This document shows, piece after piece, positions 34,676 through 46,541 of a stretch of 64,000 bases of DNA. The position numbers and the translations under genes are program-made. The stretch spans positions 62,001 to 126,000 of the forward strand of contig JAUGWO010000120.1 of the NCBI GenBank assembly GCA_049724395.1. The letters are read 5' to 3'. Source of the DNA: Spongospora subterranea f. sp. subterranea. Taxonomy: Eukaryota; Endomyxa: Phytomyxea; Phytomyxea; Plasmodiophorida. The notes beneath the pieces were generated by a model. That model searched no databases and was not told the DNA's origin. It saw nothing but the letters and a program-made list of their open reading frames with translations. Position 1 is the first letter of the stretch. Each line of letters begins with the position of its first letter.

Positions 34676-37600
34676 TCAAACCCTTTCCAAGCTACAAGGA
34701 TTTCTGGCTGATTTAGTTTCTTGATTTAGTCGAAGATCCTCGAAATGATCAACTTGATAACCGAAACTGTCGTGGGCAATCTGATTGTACAGATCTGCTG
34801 TCATTTCTAGTTTGGAATCATCGAAATAACGCATTCTTGCTACGTGCACTTCGGCTATATCTTGAGTTATATAGTCTTGTACCTTAAAAACAAAATTGTT
34901 AACAGAATCAACAATACGAAATGGACCCCGCCAATTTCCAATGAGTTTGTGCTGATGGTTTCGAGATAGGTTGTATGCGACGAGAACGTTATCCCCGATT
35001 TCGAAATTAATCGGTATAACATTTCTTTGATTCTCTCGAGAAGCGTGGCGTTGCTGTCTTTGCTTAGAAACATTTTCATCAACTGTACGATGAATTTGAT
35101 CAACGGCGTCTGAAAGGCTCTTAGTATCATCATGGATCTCTGAAGCAGACTTTGGTATGGTGAAAATGGATCGGGTAGATTCTACGAATGGCGTAGATAG
35201 TAAAGTTGTCGGTTCCAATCCCGTCATAATCGTAACTGGTGCGAAATTTATTCGTGGACGCACACGATGATTTAGGCTCATATTCACCAGCGACAAGAGG
35301 GACGGCCAGTCTTCAAACGAAAGGCGGAACTCTGATAGAAATGATTTTAAAATAAATAGAAGATGACGATTTCAACGGAACTATTCGCCCAGGGGAAATA
35401 CGTGGTTACGAAGTGATGGTTGATGTGTAGATGAGAGCACAATTCGTCGAGGACACGATTCTTGAAATGACTGCCTTGATCGGACACATGGGTATACACA
35501 ATGCCAAAACGCTTAAACCAATCCAGCAAAGAGGATACCACAACCGAATGATCGGCTGAAGTCGATGGAATGAGTTCAACAAAATTGCTAAAATCATCTT
35601 TTACAACAAGGACATAAGCGTACTTGTGCGACCACGATGTTTTTGGCTTCATGATAAATAAAAAATCATAGTGGATCACGTCATTTGGCTGAGACCCGTG
35701 TGTCGCATAGCCAAAGGGGCGAGGAACTACTTTTCCCTTCAAATGCACACAATGGAGGCACTTGTCAACAAAATTTTGAATGGATGTTTGAGCTGAGGGC
35801 CAAGAAAACAATTTCAAAATTGCTGCCTTTGTCCGCTCGAAATTTTGGTGCCCTGAGATTCCACAATGAGCAATGATACAAATGCGCAAACGAAGAGATT
35901 CGGTAGGCACCCAGATCTGAAGCGGAGATGAGGCTTTGCTCCAAAGCTTTAGCGACTCATCGAACTGGTATGTGTTTTTCAGGAATTGATTGTAGGTTAT
36001 CCGCTTGAGCCTGCGAAATTTCTTTTAAAGATGGCCAAACGAAATCTGGATTAGTAAGTGGTTGGCCAGTTGTAGTTGAGCGTAAGGTTAATACTTTCGC
36101 TTGAACAGGTTCAACGGGATGAGCACCCCATCGAGTAAACAGGTCCGCCCAAAGGTTTTCAGAACCATCAATATGCTCCATGACAAAGTTAAAATTTCGC
36201 AGTTGTAGTTGCCAACGCGCTAGGCGGTCAGCAGTATGACGCTTTGTCTCGGCGACTCTCGAAGTTGGATCAAAGATGTAAACTAGATTTCTGTGATCAG
36301 TGAAAATGTAAAAGGGTTTGTTGCGCAGCAGAAAATGCTTCAGTCGATGACAACCTTCTATAATGGGAAAAGCTTCCTTTTCAACGATCGGCCACCGCAA
36401 AGCGCTAGTGGTGAAAGTACCGCTGAGAAAACATAGTGGTTCGTGACCTTGTTCATTCCTTGGTTTACAAAGATCTTCGGGCGCAACTTGTGTCAAAACG
36501 ACTGACCAAAAATAGTCAGATGCGTCCGGAAAAAGATAGACTCCTTTATCGTCCTTGGGATGAGCTAACGTGACAATACTTTCGATAGCCTTTTTGAGAC
36601 GTTCAAAAGCAATCTCATGCTCACTAGTCCATAGCGAATCGGATAAATTCATCTTTCGTAATTGCATTTTTTGAGAACTGCCAATGCTTCTTTGACATAA
36701 CAACAACAACTCTTGTAGCGGTCCGATCAGTTCAGTGAATTTCGGGATACTGTTTCTCATCCAATTTAGGGCGCAGAGGAATTGTTGCGAATCAGCTGCG
36801 TTGGTTGGAATTGGCATATTACGGAGAGGGTTAATAACCTGAGGATCAAATGATATACCTTTCGCTGAAATTACTCTTCCTGTCCATGTGACATCCTTCA
36901 AAAATAATTCGCACTTTTGCGGATTAAGTTTAATGCCCTGAATAATTCGCCTAGGAGTGAATACTGCCTCATGAAACACGAAGACAAGTCAAAGGAACAG
37001 AATTCTTGCGAATCTGGATGAGTGGGATCTTGATGATGATAATGGCGACAATCAACAATCAATACAGAAGAATGGGGTGATTCACTTGATGATGATAATG
37101 GCGATAATCGACAATTAATACAGTAGGACCCGATGAATCTTAGATCTTGGCATTTTCCAAAGCCTGCTGTCCGCGAAGGGGGATCGAATTCCCTATACAG
37201 GATATGCTGGTTTGCCTCCAACTTCTTTAGCGTCCGTGTGTCAATCGTGATTCGGGAAGATCCGTTGTCGAGCTCGCATTTGATTGTCAGTGCGTCGTTC
37301 AAAATCAAGTCCAGGTGTTCGGGATGCGCCAAGACGGTAGGAGTGATTGTGCTCCTTTTGACTGTGGATTTTTGACATATCTGAATTCAGTGGTCACCCT
37401 TGCATATGAAACAGCCACAATTTGGGATCGGCAAAGATTTAAACGTTGTCTGACGTGATCTGGGATGTCTTTGGAATCATCGATAGACGACGATTGAGAG
37501 GTCACGTAGCTTTTTTCCAGGTCTGCTCGGCCGAGTCCTTGCGCTTTGACAATGGCTTCGTATTGCCGTTCGACGGATTGGGATTGGATTTTCTCCTCTA

Positions 37601-38156
37601 TATACGCTCGAACTTCTCTTGTTCAACGGCTGATCGAAGAACGAAATCAAACAACAGCGATTCGTCGAGCTCAGCCTTTTCCTCGCCACCCAACCTGATC
37701 GTGCGCTCCACAACTTCTTTCAGGGAGTCAGGGCGAAGACCATGGATCAAATAGCGCATTTTAGGCTTGCACTTCTTGCTATCGGTAGTGTCGAAAGCCT
37801 TCTCGAGTCCGAGGTCCTCGATTAGCTTGTCGAATTCAAAAATAGGTCAGAATGCCATCGTCTGCGTTCTTGATGGACATATTGACCATGACTTTGTTGT
37901 TAATCGTGGACTCGATGTCTGCAGCACTAGTCGACGCTAATATCGATCTGACTGCAACAAAATATGCTGTGATGTCAGCGTCGGAGACCTCATTCACAGC
38001 CTTCTTCAGCATGAACTTCGCAAGGCCGTTCAGCTTCTGGACAGGATTGCTGTTTTTCAGCGAGAAGTCGAATATGTTCTCGCCATGAGTCTCCCGCCTT
38101 CCTCGATCAGGCGCAAGTATAATTCCCGCTCGCGGCAGCCAATCTCCATTCACCAT
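34676..38156 (-). mobile_element. Ty3/gypsy fossil, gag to integrase
   Basis: On the minus strand, in order: gag-like region (about 37400-38156), protease region (36898-37332), and RT tail plus RNase H (35957-36979, including YIFDPTSR and FTDHRNLVYIF). The integrase core follows (35347-35910, with HCGISGHQNFERTKAAIL and FVELIPSTSADHS), then the integrase C-terminal part (34676-35296, with GDNVLVAYN and RYFDDSKLEM). Part of the RT is missing. It is broken, with a handful of breaks, and less decayed than the other gypsy pieces. LTRs were not identified. The integrase is of the same family as the fragment at 39170-40290. Confidence 0.88.
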
Positions 38157-38159
38157 TAC

Positions 38160-38752
38160 ATGTCTCGCACAGGAAAGGACGGTGTTTTTGGTTTTTTATC
38201 GCTAAACATCTTCTATATTTTCAACATTCTGCTGGTGTTGTTTTCCTTGGTTGTCGTGAGCCACCGTCACCCTTCAAAAGATTTCAAATTGGAAAAAGCC
38301 AATTCCTCGCATCAAAGCACTGCCCAACATTCATTCGATGGCGTCCACCGCCACCAAAGGTTATATGATCGCGAATTGGAAACTGGTGCCTTGCATCAAA
38401 ACAATGCCTTCTTCCGATGTCGTCAGCCACCGTCCACGTTCAGAAGATGACGAATCACAATTTAAAGCTAATTCTTCACATTAAAACAATGCCCAACGTT
38501 CTTCCGATGTCGTCAACCACCGTCCACGTTCAGAAGATGACGAATCCCGATTAAAAGCTGATCCCTCGTCTTCCACCAATGCCCCACCTGATCATCTCCA
38601 TCTCGTAAACATATGGAAAATGATATCCGCCAACCCGACAAAGGCGTTCCTCTTTGTGATAATCTTACTCGTTATCCATGAATGTCTCCAACAGCACCCC
38701 ATTGGAGGGAGGTTGATACCCGGTACTGTTAAACAAATTATTCACGATGTCT
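38160..38752 (+). pseudogene. broken membrane or secreted protein with ~30-residue repeats
   Basis: From ATG 38160 the product opens with a hydrophobic leader (IFYIFNILLVLFSLVVV, residues 18-34; signal peptide or anchor). Four units of about 28-30 residues follow, built around S/N-HR-x-R-S-x-D (first unit VVSHRHPSKDFKLEKANSSH, later VVNHRPRSEDDESRLKAD). The reading frame shifts after the second unit (about 38425) and a TAA falls in unit 3, near 38482. Beyond them the same series continues and ends with a second hydrophobic segment (KAFLFVIILLVIHECL) and a stop at 38752. This looks like a host repeat protein lost recently, or a member of a variable family. It starts 4 bp from the gypsy gag start on the other strand. 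Confidence 0.5.
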
Positions 38753-39169
38753 AATTTTTAATATGATTATATCTGCATGTCCTAGTTGTCTCAATTGGCA
38801 TTCAAATATTACGCGTCTTCCGTCTGCCCGCAATGCCAAGTAATGTCCCAAAACACGTCACATCATATCAACAAACTAATTTTATTGATTCTGAATATAT
38901 AGGATTGTATCTGATCGTGGGCGTTTATCACATACGTGACGTTCTTTGTCTCTGGGCTTGAACCTTTTTTCAAGAGTTAGATTTTGAGGAATGAGTTCGT
39001 TTCGACAACAAATCGTTTGGGCCATGAACTGGATCCGGAAGAGTATATGTCATTTTAAGCAACTAATCTTCAGAACTACTCTTGACGGCAACAAGAACCG
39101 TACAAATTGTAAGAAGATAGCGTTTGGATGAATCTCATTAGCGGATACTGGAATGGAATTCGTCACACA
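38753..39169. other. no gene recognised
   Basis: AT-rich stretch between the repeat-protein pseudogene and the gypsy fragment; no frame of interest. Confidence 0.5.
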
Positions 39170-40290
39170 AAGAATCTTTCAAAAGGAATGTATTGCTGAT
39201 CTTACGCGGCTTATCCATCCAAAAAAGCGATTGGTTAACATGCTTTTTTCCCGATTCTTCTCAAGATTTCTGGTGTGTTGCCCTGTCACAGATTCCTCCT
39301 GAAGACGAATTGCTAGCATGCCCTGGCAGTTTTCGCCCTAATAGTTCGATGGGCTATCATCGAAAAGGAAGCTTATTCCATTATTGAAGGTATATTTTGC
39401 CTTCGTCAATTTTTCAGGTGCGACCTACCGCAGACCGACTTGACTGGCAACTTCAACTCGTAAACATTTCTTACATCATTTAACATGATGAAGGAAAGTG
39501 AATGTTTGGGCATATTTGTTTACTCGATGGGGAACGTCAAAACAATCTGCTGACGATGCATTCAAGGCCCCGATCCTCATTCAATCAACTTCGAGTGATT
39601 TCATTTGGACACAATATCAAGAAATTGCTACAGTTCAAGCAACGTGTCTTTCTCATTCTGATTCTCAACATCGACCTAACATATTGATCGATAATCAATC
39701 ACTGCTGTGGGACGGTAGCGATACGGCATGGAAAACCGCTCAAGGAAATTGTGGATCTCAACTGATTCAGCAGTCTTCGTTTCCAAACTGCCATCATTGC
39801 ACACAGCTGCCTATCAGGTCATCCAGCTGACGAACCAACAATCAATTCCATCAAATCAATTTCTGATGGAAAGACATGAAGGAATTCTTTTCAAGCGTAG
39901 TTGAGCGCTGTTGTGTCCGCTTACGCGGGAAAGTTGTTTCCCGACCCTTCGTCCATGCAATCCATGCATCCATTGCCTAACCAGGGAATCCACTACGATT
40001 TTTATTTTATGGAAAATGTACTTCAACCAGGAGGTTGGCCAGAGCAGAATCCATTTATTTGGTACTTCTTTTTTTAGTCTACCGAAAGACCGTTCACATG
40101 TCTTCGAGTACGTCCTGGTGGTAAAAGACGATCTTAACCAATTTATCGAATTGATCCCATGCAAATCTGCCGATCACTATGCCACAGTTCATGGACTCAT
40201 AGATTGGTTTAAGCGATTCGGAATCGTCTTTACCCATGTTTCAGACCAAGGCATACACTTTAAGAACCAAGTGGTGTCTGATTGATGGTA
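39170..40290 (+). mobile_element. Ty3/gypsy fossil fragment, RNase H to integrase
   Basis: Plus-strand pieces read as RNase H (39193-39530, with FFPDSSQDFWCVALSQ), linker, zinc-binding region (about 39900) and integrase core (about 40080-40285, with EYVLVVKDDLNQFIELIP and VFTHVSDQGIHFKN). They are about 70 percent similar by eye to the integrase at 35347-35910, so it is the same family in opposite orientation. Heavily broken and clearly older. Confidence 0.82.
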
Positions 40291-40492
40291 TTTTATGGTA
40301 TACAAAGGTTCGCGGGTTCTTATGGGTTCAATAATCCTGTGTACTCAAAGGGTTTCCCTACGTGTCAAATGTTTTTCTGAATGCAATATTATCAAACAAG
40401 CTGCAATTTTGAAAATTCGTTCTATGATCAACCTCGTCAGAATGGGATTTCATAACCACAGACTGTAATGTATTGACCTCAAATCAAAACAA

Positions 40493-40864
40493 TCATAGGC
40501 GCGACTTTATTTGACCTGGTGCCAGGTGTGGCTTATGTACTCGGTTAAGCTGAGTAGTATTTCTGATAACATCTTCCAAAGATAGATTTGCCCACTCCGA
40601 TTTCCAGTCTATCGCATGACGGAAAAGCTCAAGCCACGTTTTACTAATTTCCTGTAGTGATATGGTGATGAGGTCAAAAACTGGAATACGTCGTGAATTT
40701 ACAGTTTCGATGTAGGTCTCGAGCCGGTTTTGCAAAGCGAAATGACGGAACGTTATTTTGATTAGCTTGTAAATGTATACTGTTGGTTTGTCGCATAAAT
40801 CGGTCCTGTTAACCTTCCTGATCGACAACTCTTTACTGTTCAGATTGAACATCTGCCGAAACAA
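40493..40864 (-). CDS. orphan 118-124-aa protein or exon
   Basis: An intact minus-strand frame of 123 codons; the second Met (MFNLNSKELSIRK) lies directly after a TTTCGGCAG acceptor-like sequence, so this may be an internal or last exon. The protein is basic and helical with no recognised domain. It lies 87 bp downstream of the two-exon gene at 40951-41558 on the same strand, and could belong to it through an intron I could not fix. Confidence 0.35.
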   Translation of the reverse strand: MFRQMFNLNSKELSIRKVNRTDLCDKPTVYIYKLIKITFRHFALQNRLETYIETVNSRRIPVFDLITISLQEISKTWLELFRHAIDWKSEWANLSLEDVIRNTTQLNRVHKPHLAPGQIKSRL

Positions 40865-40950
40865 TACAGAATAAGTTGCGGAATTGACAACGGATTCTTA
40901 AAACGCGGAATCAATGCCGAACGATGATTCAAAAATGAAGTCGGGGTTTC

Positions 40951-41558
40951 TTAGTTTTTGGGTGTTTGCGAGATGTTTGCGAAAAACAGCGCAATCATTT
41001 CTTCCCACAACAAGGTATCGCTAGCAAGCAAGCAGATCGCTGAATTAATCATTTGAGTAGTTTTTACATTCGAGATATTCGGTGCCGTTGCAAATCGAGT
41101 AACCACATCAACAAAGAGTCTATTGCCGAAAGCAGGGCATTCAAAACCAGATATTATCGAACGATTCTTCACGTTAGCGCTGCATGTCTCAACAGCATCA
41201 AGACCCGAAGACGCGAGCGCCTGCGCCCATATTGGGAAAAAAGTTTTGGATAATGAATATTTGCGTTGAACTATCACATTTGAGTCAGAATCAGTTTGGG
41301 ACTGAACGATACGCATATCGACGCTGTTCAGCTCGCCAACAAATCGATGAAAAGAGTAAAAATATGCAGACAGACCCTAGAATAAAGTCAGAGAACCTGT
41401 TGAAAGACTGACCAGTATGTGAAAAAAAACGAATCCGAGGATCAGAAGAGAAAGAATACAGGCACACGAAAAAACTGGAAACCATATTGACAACAAAGTG
41501 CACGCTTGACCTGGTCAATCGTGCAAGGGGCACCCACGACTAACTCTGTGATTTTCAT
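40951..41558 (-). CDS. orphan two-exon gene, 174 aa
   Basis: Exon 1 (41558-41460) encodes MKITELVVGAPCTIDQVKRA and 13 more residues. An 83-bp intron (41459-41377, GTATTC to TTCTAG) follows. Exon 2 (41376-40951) is an open frame of 141 codons ending QTPKN and a stop. The phases agree (0/0). The product is a mixed helical/strand protein with no signal peptide and no family I recognise. Its 5' side faces the solitary transposon terminus at 41849 and a gag fossil. The intron model is inferred from sequence only. Confidence 0.42.
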
Positions 41559-41848
41559 ATTCAAACTCTCAGAACGGCAGCCAGAATTCAAAATTAAGAA
41601 AATTTGGTACGTTTAGGCAACAACCAGCGACCGAAGTTTCACCGACAAACAACGATAGCTCATTTTCTAAAACTGTTTTTGTCAGTGATAAACACTTCAT
41701 CACGCATAACCACTATGAGAGCAACCTGCCACTACTGGGTGTGTGGGTCAATAAATTAACGTTGGCGCGTGCCACCAAAATCAGGTCGTGGACACCCCTG
41801 GTACAGTACGCACTTTCATACTCCTATTTATAAATATCGTACAGTATG

Positions 41849-41875
41849 TACAGTGGGTGGCGATCACCTTAAACC
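41849..41875 (+). repeat. solitary MULE-type terminus
   Basis: The sequence starting TACAGTGGGTGGCGATCACC shares GCGATCACCTTAAACC and the TACAGT start with the termini of the 20003-25790 MULE. No partner in inverse orientation is visible nearby. Confidence 0.6.
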
Positions 41876-42030
41876 TTTCCGACGAACCGTCATGACGACT
41901 GGCGATTTCAGACCACCTCAGAAGAACTTGCGGAGACACGACAACTATCAGAATCTCGAGAGCAACTCTATACTATCAACTGTCAACAAACCAAAAATTC
42001 AGTCAACTCTCCGACCAACTCTCGGCGTTT

Positions 42031-42560
42031 TTGGCGACAGCAACATCATCATCATCTTCAATCCACGCCAGTCGTGAATCCGTCGCTGAGGACTTCCAGC
42101 CCCCAACTCCTACTCCGCCGCAGGGCAAGGATCCCAAGCAACCGATGCCCGAATCATTCAATGGCGAGCGACGTAATCATTGGATAGGCCAAATCCAGCA
42201 CTTCTTAATGGCTCAACCGCTACCGACCCGGCCGACAGCCAGAAAATCGCGTTTGTTTGTAACGGGACAGTCGCGCGCATGACTCACTCCCGTTACGGGA
42301 CGTCGTGTTCCACCCTCACCGATTTCCATAAATTTGTCACCTCGATCACCGCTGCATTCGACGACCCCAATCGATTGAATAAGGCGGCCGATGCTCTACG
42401 TCGTCTGGTCATGGCCAATGACCAACTTGGAAAATGTTCCAACGATTTTCTACTGCTAAGCGCAAGAGGTTGACTGGACACAATTCGACGCTGATCCACC
42501 AGTATCAGCAGGGTCTCAGCATCAATCTCCAGCGCATGCTGATCGCTGCTCATCATCTAT
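42031..42560 (+). mobile_element. Ty3/gypsy gag fossil fragment
   Basis: Two overlapping frames give a Pro-rich leader and then a retrotransposon gag helical domain (MPESFNGERRNHWIGQIQHF, then TLTDFHKFVTSITAAFDDPN). No pol follows. It is a short, broken fragment with about two or three breaks. Confidence 0.72.
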
Positions 42561-43036
42561 CTTGGTTCAACCTTTTTAAAAAAAATCGCCTGAAACAGCT
42601 GGCCAGTCTTCAGCCGGAAGCTAGGTACATCGGCCGAAATAAACCCGTCTTCGATGCTATAGGGAGAATGGCGAGAGAAGAAACATCCTGTTGGACGACG
42701 GTTAAGCCCGACACTGAACATTCCAACATTATTTGGGACGATGCAATCGAGGAGACAGTGGTGTTGTGAAACCAACTGAATTTCAGCATTTCATGCTTTG
42801 TTATATTGTTCAGCTTTTACTTAATTAGATCTGCGTCAGAAACACTTCTCCACGAACAAACTCAAAATTTCAGGATGATCGTCGTCGAATAGAAGGTTCT
42901 GTCTTTATCTAGTCTATAGCATCTAAGTCGGTCCCATTTTGCCCGAGGTCCGACACACCACTATCGGCCATTCCAGCCGCCTTTGTGAATGGCATTTCAA
43001 CTAGATATATTCAATTGAATAACGACAACTTTTGAT
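42561..43036. other. no gene recognised
   Basis: Decayed sequence after the gag fragment; an unremarkable plus-strand frame at 42434-42769 is a shadow of it. Confidence 0.45.
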
Positions 43037-43639
43037 GTGATGAATGAGGATCAGCGAAATCTTCTTGGAACTTTGTACGACCCGATGAATCGCATAGTCC
43101 GACGATGCTGCTGGCGTTGCGACAGGCAACAACTTGATCAGCAAGAAACGTTGGACAATGTTAGTACTCGCGTCGAAATAGACTCGAGCAGTGAGCCTGA
43201 TCTTGATTGTTCGGTGTTGGAAGACGTGGATGTGCTTTCGAGTACGGACGAGAATGGCATCAATGCAAGATCGTCATCAGCATTAAACTATCGCATTGAC
43301 AATCGGCACCGGCAAATTGCACCTGATGAAGAGGACGAGCAGCACCAGATCACTACAACTGATTCGACGCGGTCCATGCCTAGCGTTTCATTGAATCAGT
43401 CGTTTTGCTCAACGGTGGAAGACGATACATCGAACAGCAGCGTTGTTGGGCTTGAAACTGGTGAAGAGTCGAGATCAGAACCCGTGAATTCATTTAGGCC
43501 GTTCAGTTCAAAATCGACCACAAAGAGGTCGTTTCCACAGTCGTACTCAGCATTTATGCTGAGAAGGCGGTTGCATAATGAATGGAACGGTATCAGAACA
43601 AGCATGATGTCGCATCGCTTGCCCGATAATTGCGAATAA
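43037..43639 (+). CDS. orphan acidic Ser-rich 200-aa protein
   Basis: An uninterrupted frame from ATG 43037 (a second ATG follows directly) to TAA. The N-terminal 35 residues contain the pair CCWRC. Residues 45-165 are rich in Ser, Asp and Glu and probably disordered. The C-terminal 35 residues are basic (SAFMLRRRLHNEWNGIR). No domain is recognised. The composition and intactness in a transposon-rich area suggest a real host gene with a regulatory or scaffold-like product, but this is inference. Confidence 0.5.
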   Translation: MMNEDQRNLLGTLYDPMNRIVRRCCWRCDRQQLDQQETLDNVSTRVEIDSSSEPDLDCSVLEDVDVLSSTDENGINARSSSALNYRIDNRHRQIAPDEEDEQHQITTTDSTRSMPSVSLNQSFCSTVEDDTSNSSVVGLETGEESRSEPVNSFRPFSSKSTTKRSFPQSYSAFMLRRRLHNEWNGIRTSMMSHRLPDNCE

Positions 43640-44480
43640 AAATGTATGGTTATCACCTCCCACGCGCTGTTTTCTTTAACGAAACATGTATTGAATACAA
43701 ACTATTGCTAGTCTGGAGCAGAGCAACTGTCAACGAATTTGAATGCCTCGATACTCCACAACTTTAGATTGCCTATTGTCAAGTGTTTTCGTGATTCGTT
43801 CCTCTCACATGGGTTTTGACTTTGTATGCGAAAAAACGTGATCGCGCGCTTGGGTAACCGCTGAAGTGATGAATATCATCTGTCCTGCTTCTCAAAATTG
43901 CAATTGTTTTTTTACCAATATAATGCCTCTGAGGATCAGTTTTGCGTCAGTTTCTTCATGCATTGCCATGTTATTAACGTAACTGGTTCCAACGACCAAA
44001 GACGTGAGCCCGAAGTCCAAACGGGATATCTGGCATGGTCAAAAAACGATAATTTAATTTGAGTGTTTGCAAACATTGATGTCGCTAATGATTCTCAGAT
44101 GGGAAACAAACCCTTGGCCGACAACGTTAGGACGCAGGTAATTTTTTTACGTTAAAACATCATGATGGTCCTGCCAGGGCTCCAGAGTCCTGACTTCTGA
44201 CTTCACCTGACACGCGAGATTTGGATTGCAGAAGGGACAGGGACGCCAGAGAAACCAAAATGGAAGAAGCTCGGCAGGTCAGGGAAGACAGCTGCTGGAG
44301 GAGGAAAGGAGAGCGGATAGGAAATTGATGATGATGAAGTTATCAGACGCAGAATATTTAACAATTGAATTTTGAAACAATGGGACTTGCCAGCTTTACG
44401 AACAATTATATGTCGCCATTTATAAGCTCCAATGTGGTTACTTCGCAGTTGTCAACAATATAGCCATCAGATCAACAGCC
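43640..44480. other. no gene; contains a dispersed repeat copy
   Basis: No coding signal is seen. Positions 43931-44085 match, in inverse, the region 54455-54615 (shared blocks such as AAGACGTGAGCC, GAAGTCCAAAC and AAACGATAATTT), which lies just beyond the DDE transposon fossil at 52.5-54.4 kb. This is probably a truncated non-autonomous relative of that element. Confidence 0.6.
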
Positions 44481-44483
44481 TAT

Positions 44484-45340
44484 CTATTTATTGAGGTTGA
44501 AAGCTGTCCACGTTGTTGCCGAAAACATTTCTGATTTGGGATATACCCAGGAGTCGCTCTTAGATTTCACAGTCGGAATATATCGGTCACAAACTCGATG
44601 GCTTCTCGGCATCTTACGGCAATTTATGCGATCAATTTTTTTACACACCAAGGCCGGTGTCCAAAATAACCTGTCGCCAAGCATAATGGTATTGCTTAAT
44701 GCTATCATGGTAAACTGACAATTTTTTGGTTGATCGGATTAGATATCCTTTTTTCTACGGGAGTGATGATCTTGCCAAAGCACTCGTGAATCGCCACAGA
44801 CGCATGCGTCTTTGTCTGTTAAACCCGAATTCGCCAGTTTGCACTGCAGCACCCTGCTGGTATCGCCGTCTTTGCAGGACTCAGGACAGTTATGACGCCC
44901 CCAGAGTAGTGTTCCGTCAACGCCATAGGACAACCATACACACAATGCAGCTAACCTAATTGATTTTGTGACATGTGCACAAATATGTTGATTTGAGGCG
45001 CCTAACCATTGTACTCTGCAATCGATATTGTCGGTCTGTTGAACACGATAATTTTTTCCATCAATGAACCCAAATGAACCAAAGGTTATTTGGCGTTGGT
45101 TAACTCCGCCCACCTCTTTTTTGTGTGTCGTCGACGGGAAACCGATTCGTCGCTTCGGGAAAAATCGAGCAGCGCCTGACTGAGAGCAAATGCCGCCCTC
45201 CTCATTACTTTTGAGCGGTAGTGTCTTCTCCCCCGCTGGGAGAGATTCCAGTCTCTCCACTCTAAAACCTTATAGTGAGAATTAGTGAGTGACTGTATAA
45301 GGTGGGAGGAAGTCTGGCAATCCACCCATCCCAACAACGA
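44484..45340 (-). pseudogene. PIF/Harbinger-like transposase remnant
   Basis: On the minus strand FGFIDGKNYRVQQ (about 45050) resembles the first Asp block of DDE_Tnp_4 transposases, and LLWGRHNCPESCKDG then KLANSGLTDKDACVCGDSRV (about 44800-44900) the block with the second Asp. The tail at 44484-44708 continues the domain in another frame. The start and the third acidic residue are not clear, and frames change several times. Assignment rests on motif order. Confidence 0.5.
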
Positions 45341-45769
45341 TGAAGATTTCCCGGCGAGAATTACAGCTATGAATCTAAATTCTAAAGCAAAAATGAACCC
45401 GCCACCAATGAGATTGGCTCTCAGTTCTCTACAATTGATTTCGTGCTCAAAAGGAATTTACGCGTTCTGTAGAATTTTGTCGAATTGATCAATTGAATTG
45501 AATATATCGCATGCCTTTATTCCAGAACAATAGATTCCTAAAGACGCACACGGGGCTCGTAAAGGGCATTTACTAAACCCCCGCGCGATGATTGTCGCCT
45601 GGAACAGCACCAGCCTTGACGCACGCCGAACATTTGTGTTTCTTACGCCGAATCAACGATATTCTGTTGAAAATTAACCACTTGAAAACACCAACATGGT
45701 TTCCGTTTCCTGGTCTTTTTTATGAGCCCATACAGTACCTGTTAATATCATCCGAACCACTGCCTCTTT

Positions 45770-46295
45770 TCCTAGGGGGAAGCACTGGAACAGTTAGAGA
45801 CGCCTCTGATGACAGACTTGCCCAGGCAATCAACATCGGTAAACGGCATCAACTTCAAATTATATGCGGTGGTGTTATGGGGACCATCAACGATGGTGAA
45901 GCTGCCATAAACTGTGGCGTATTGCGACATTTGAACAGTCTGAACCGTAGGTAAACAAAATAATGAGATAACGAAATACTGATGATTAACACCTGCATGT
46001 AAATAGTTGACAGACGCTGCGACATGTCTATAGCATACTTAAAAACACCTCCAGCAGCCCCAAGATCATAGCCCGCTTCCACGAACTTGGTCATACAATC
46101 CGGATCTTGCCGAAATGCAATTCTTTTCCGCGTCGGATTGACCTGGACAAGAAAGAGGCCAGTCGAATACTTTTTTACCAGGAGTTCATCCCCACATAAT
46201 TTCCCTAATCTGATTAGATGGGCTTTCAGTAATCTTATTGACTGTAGACGTGCAAGCAACGAATAAGTTAGACAACGGTAAATTGTAGCGAGCAA
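45770..46295 (-). pseudogene. MULE-type transposase fragment with intron
   Basis: Exon-like frame 46295-45999 (with FRQDPDCMTKFVEAGYDLGA) joins in phase, across a 53-bp GT-AG intron (GTGTTA to GTTCAG, about 45998-45946), to a second frame. That frame reads VYGSFTIVDGPHNTTAYNLK and MPFTDVDCLGKSVIRGV, the first catalytic block of MULE transposases. It stops at a TAG after about 60 residues; the rest of the core is not in frame. It is a different MULE family from the one at 20-25.8 kb. Confidence 0.55.
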
Positions 46296-46541
46296 AACTA
46301 TGAATCAATTCACGCTCGCTTGCATTCAGATCCACGTCAAGAGTTACTTGTTTCCACCGACGGGAGTTATATTACATTTTTCAATCTCATAATTGTGGTC
46401 TTGGCAGCTGCTGGTGATAATGTATTTTGAAGAGGGTCTATCAAAGGTAAAACTCATTGACCAAGTACAAGTTGACTTGATCCCTCTTTTTTCCGTTTTG
46501 ACAACGGGGTCCTTGAATGTGCTATAAAGATTTGAGCGCTG

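Noticed and set aside
45592-45954. Plus-strand 120-codon frame
   Set aside because: The minus strand of the same stretch carries an in-phase spliced MULE catalytic block, so this frame is taken as a shadow.
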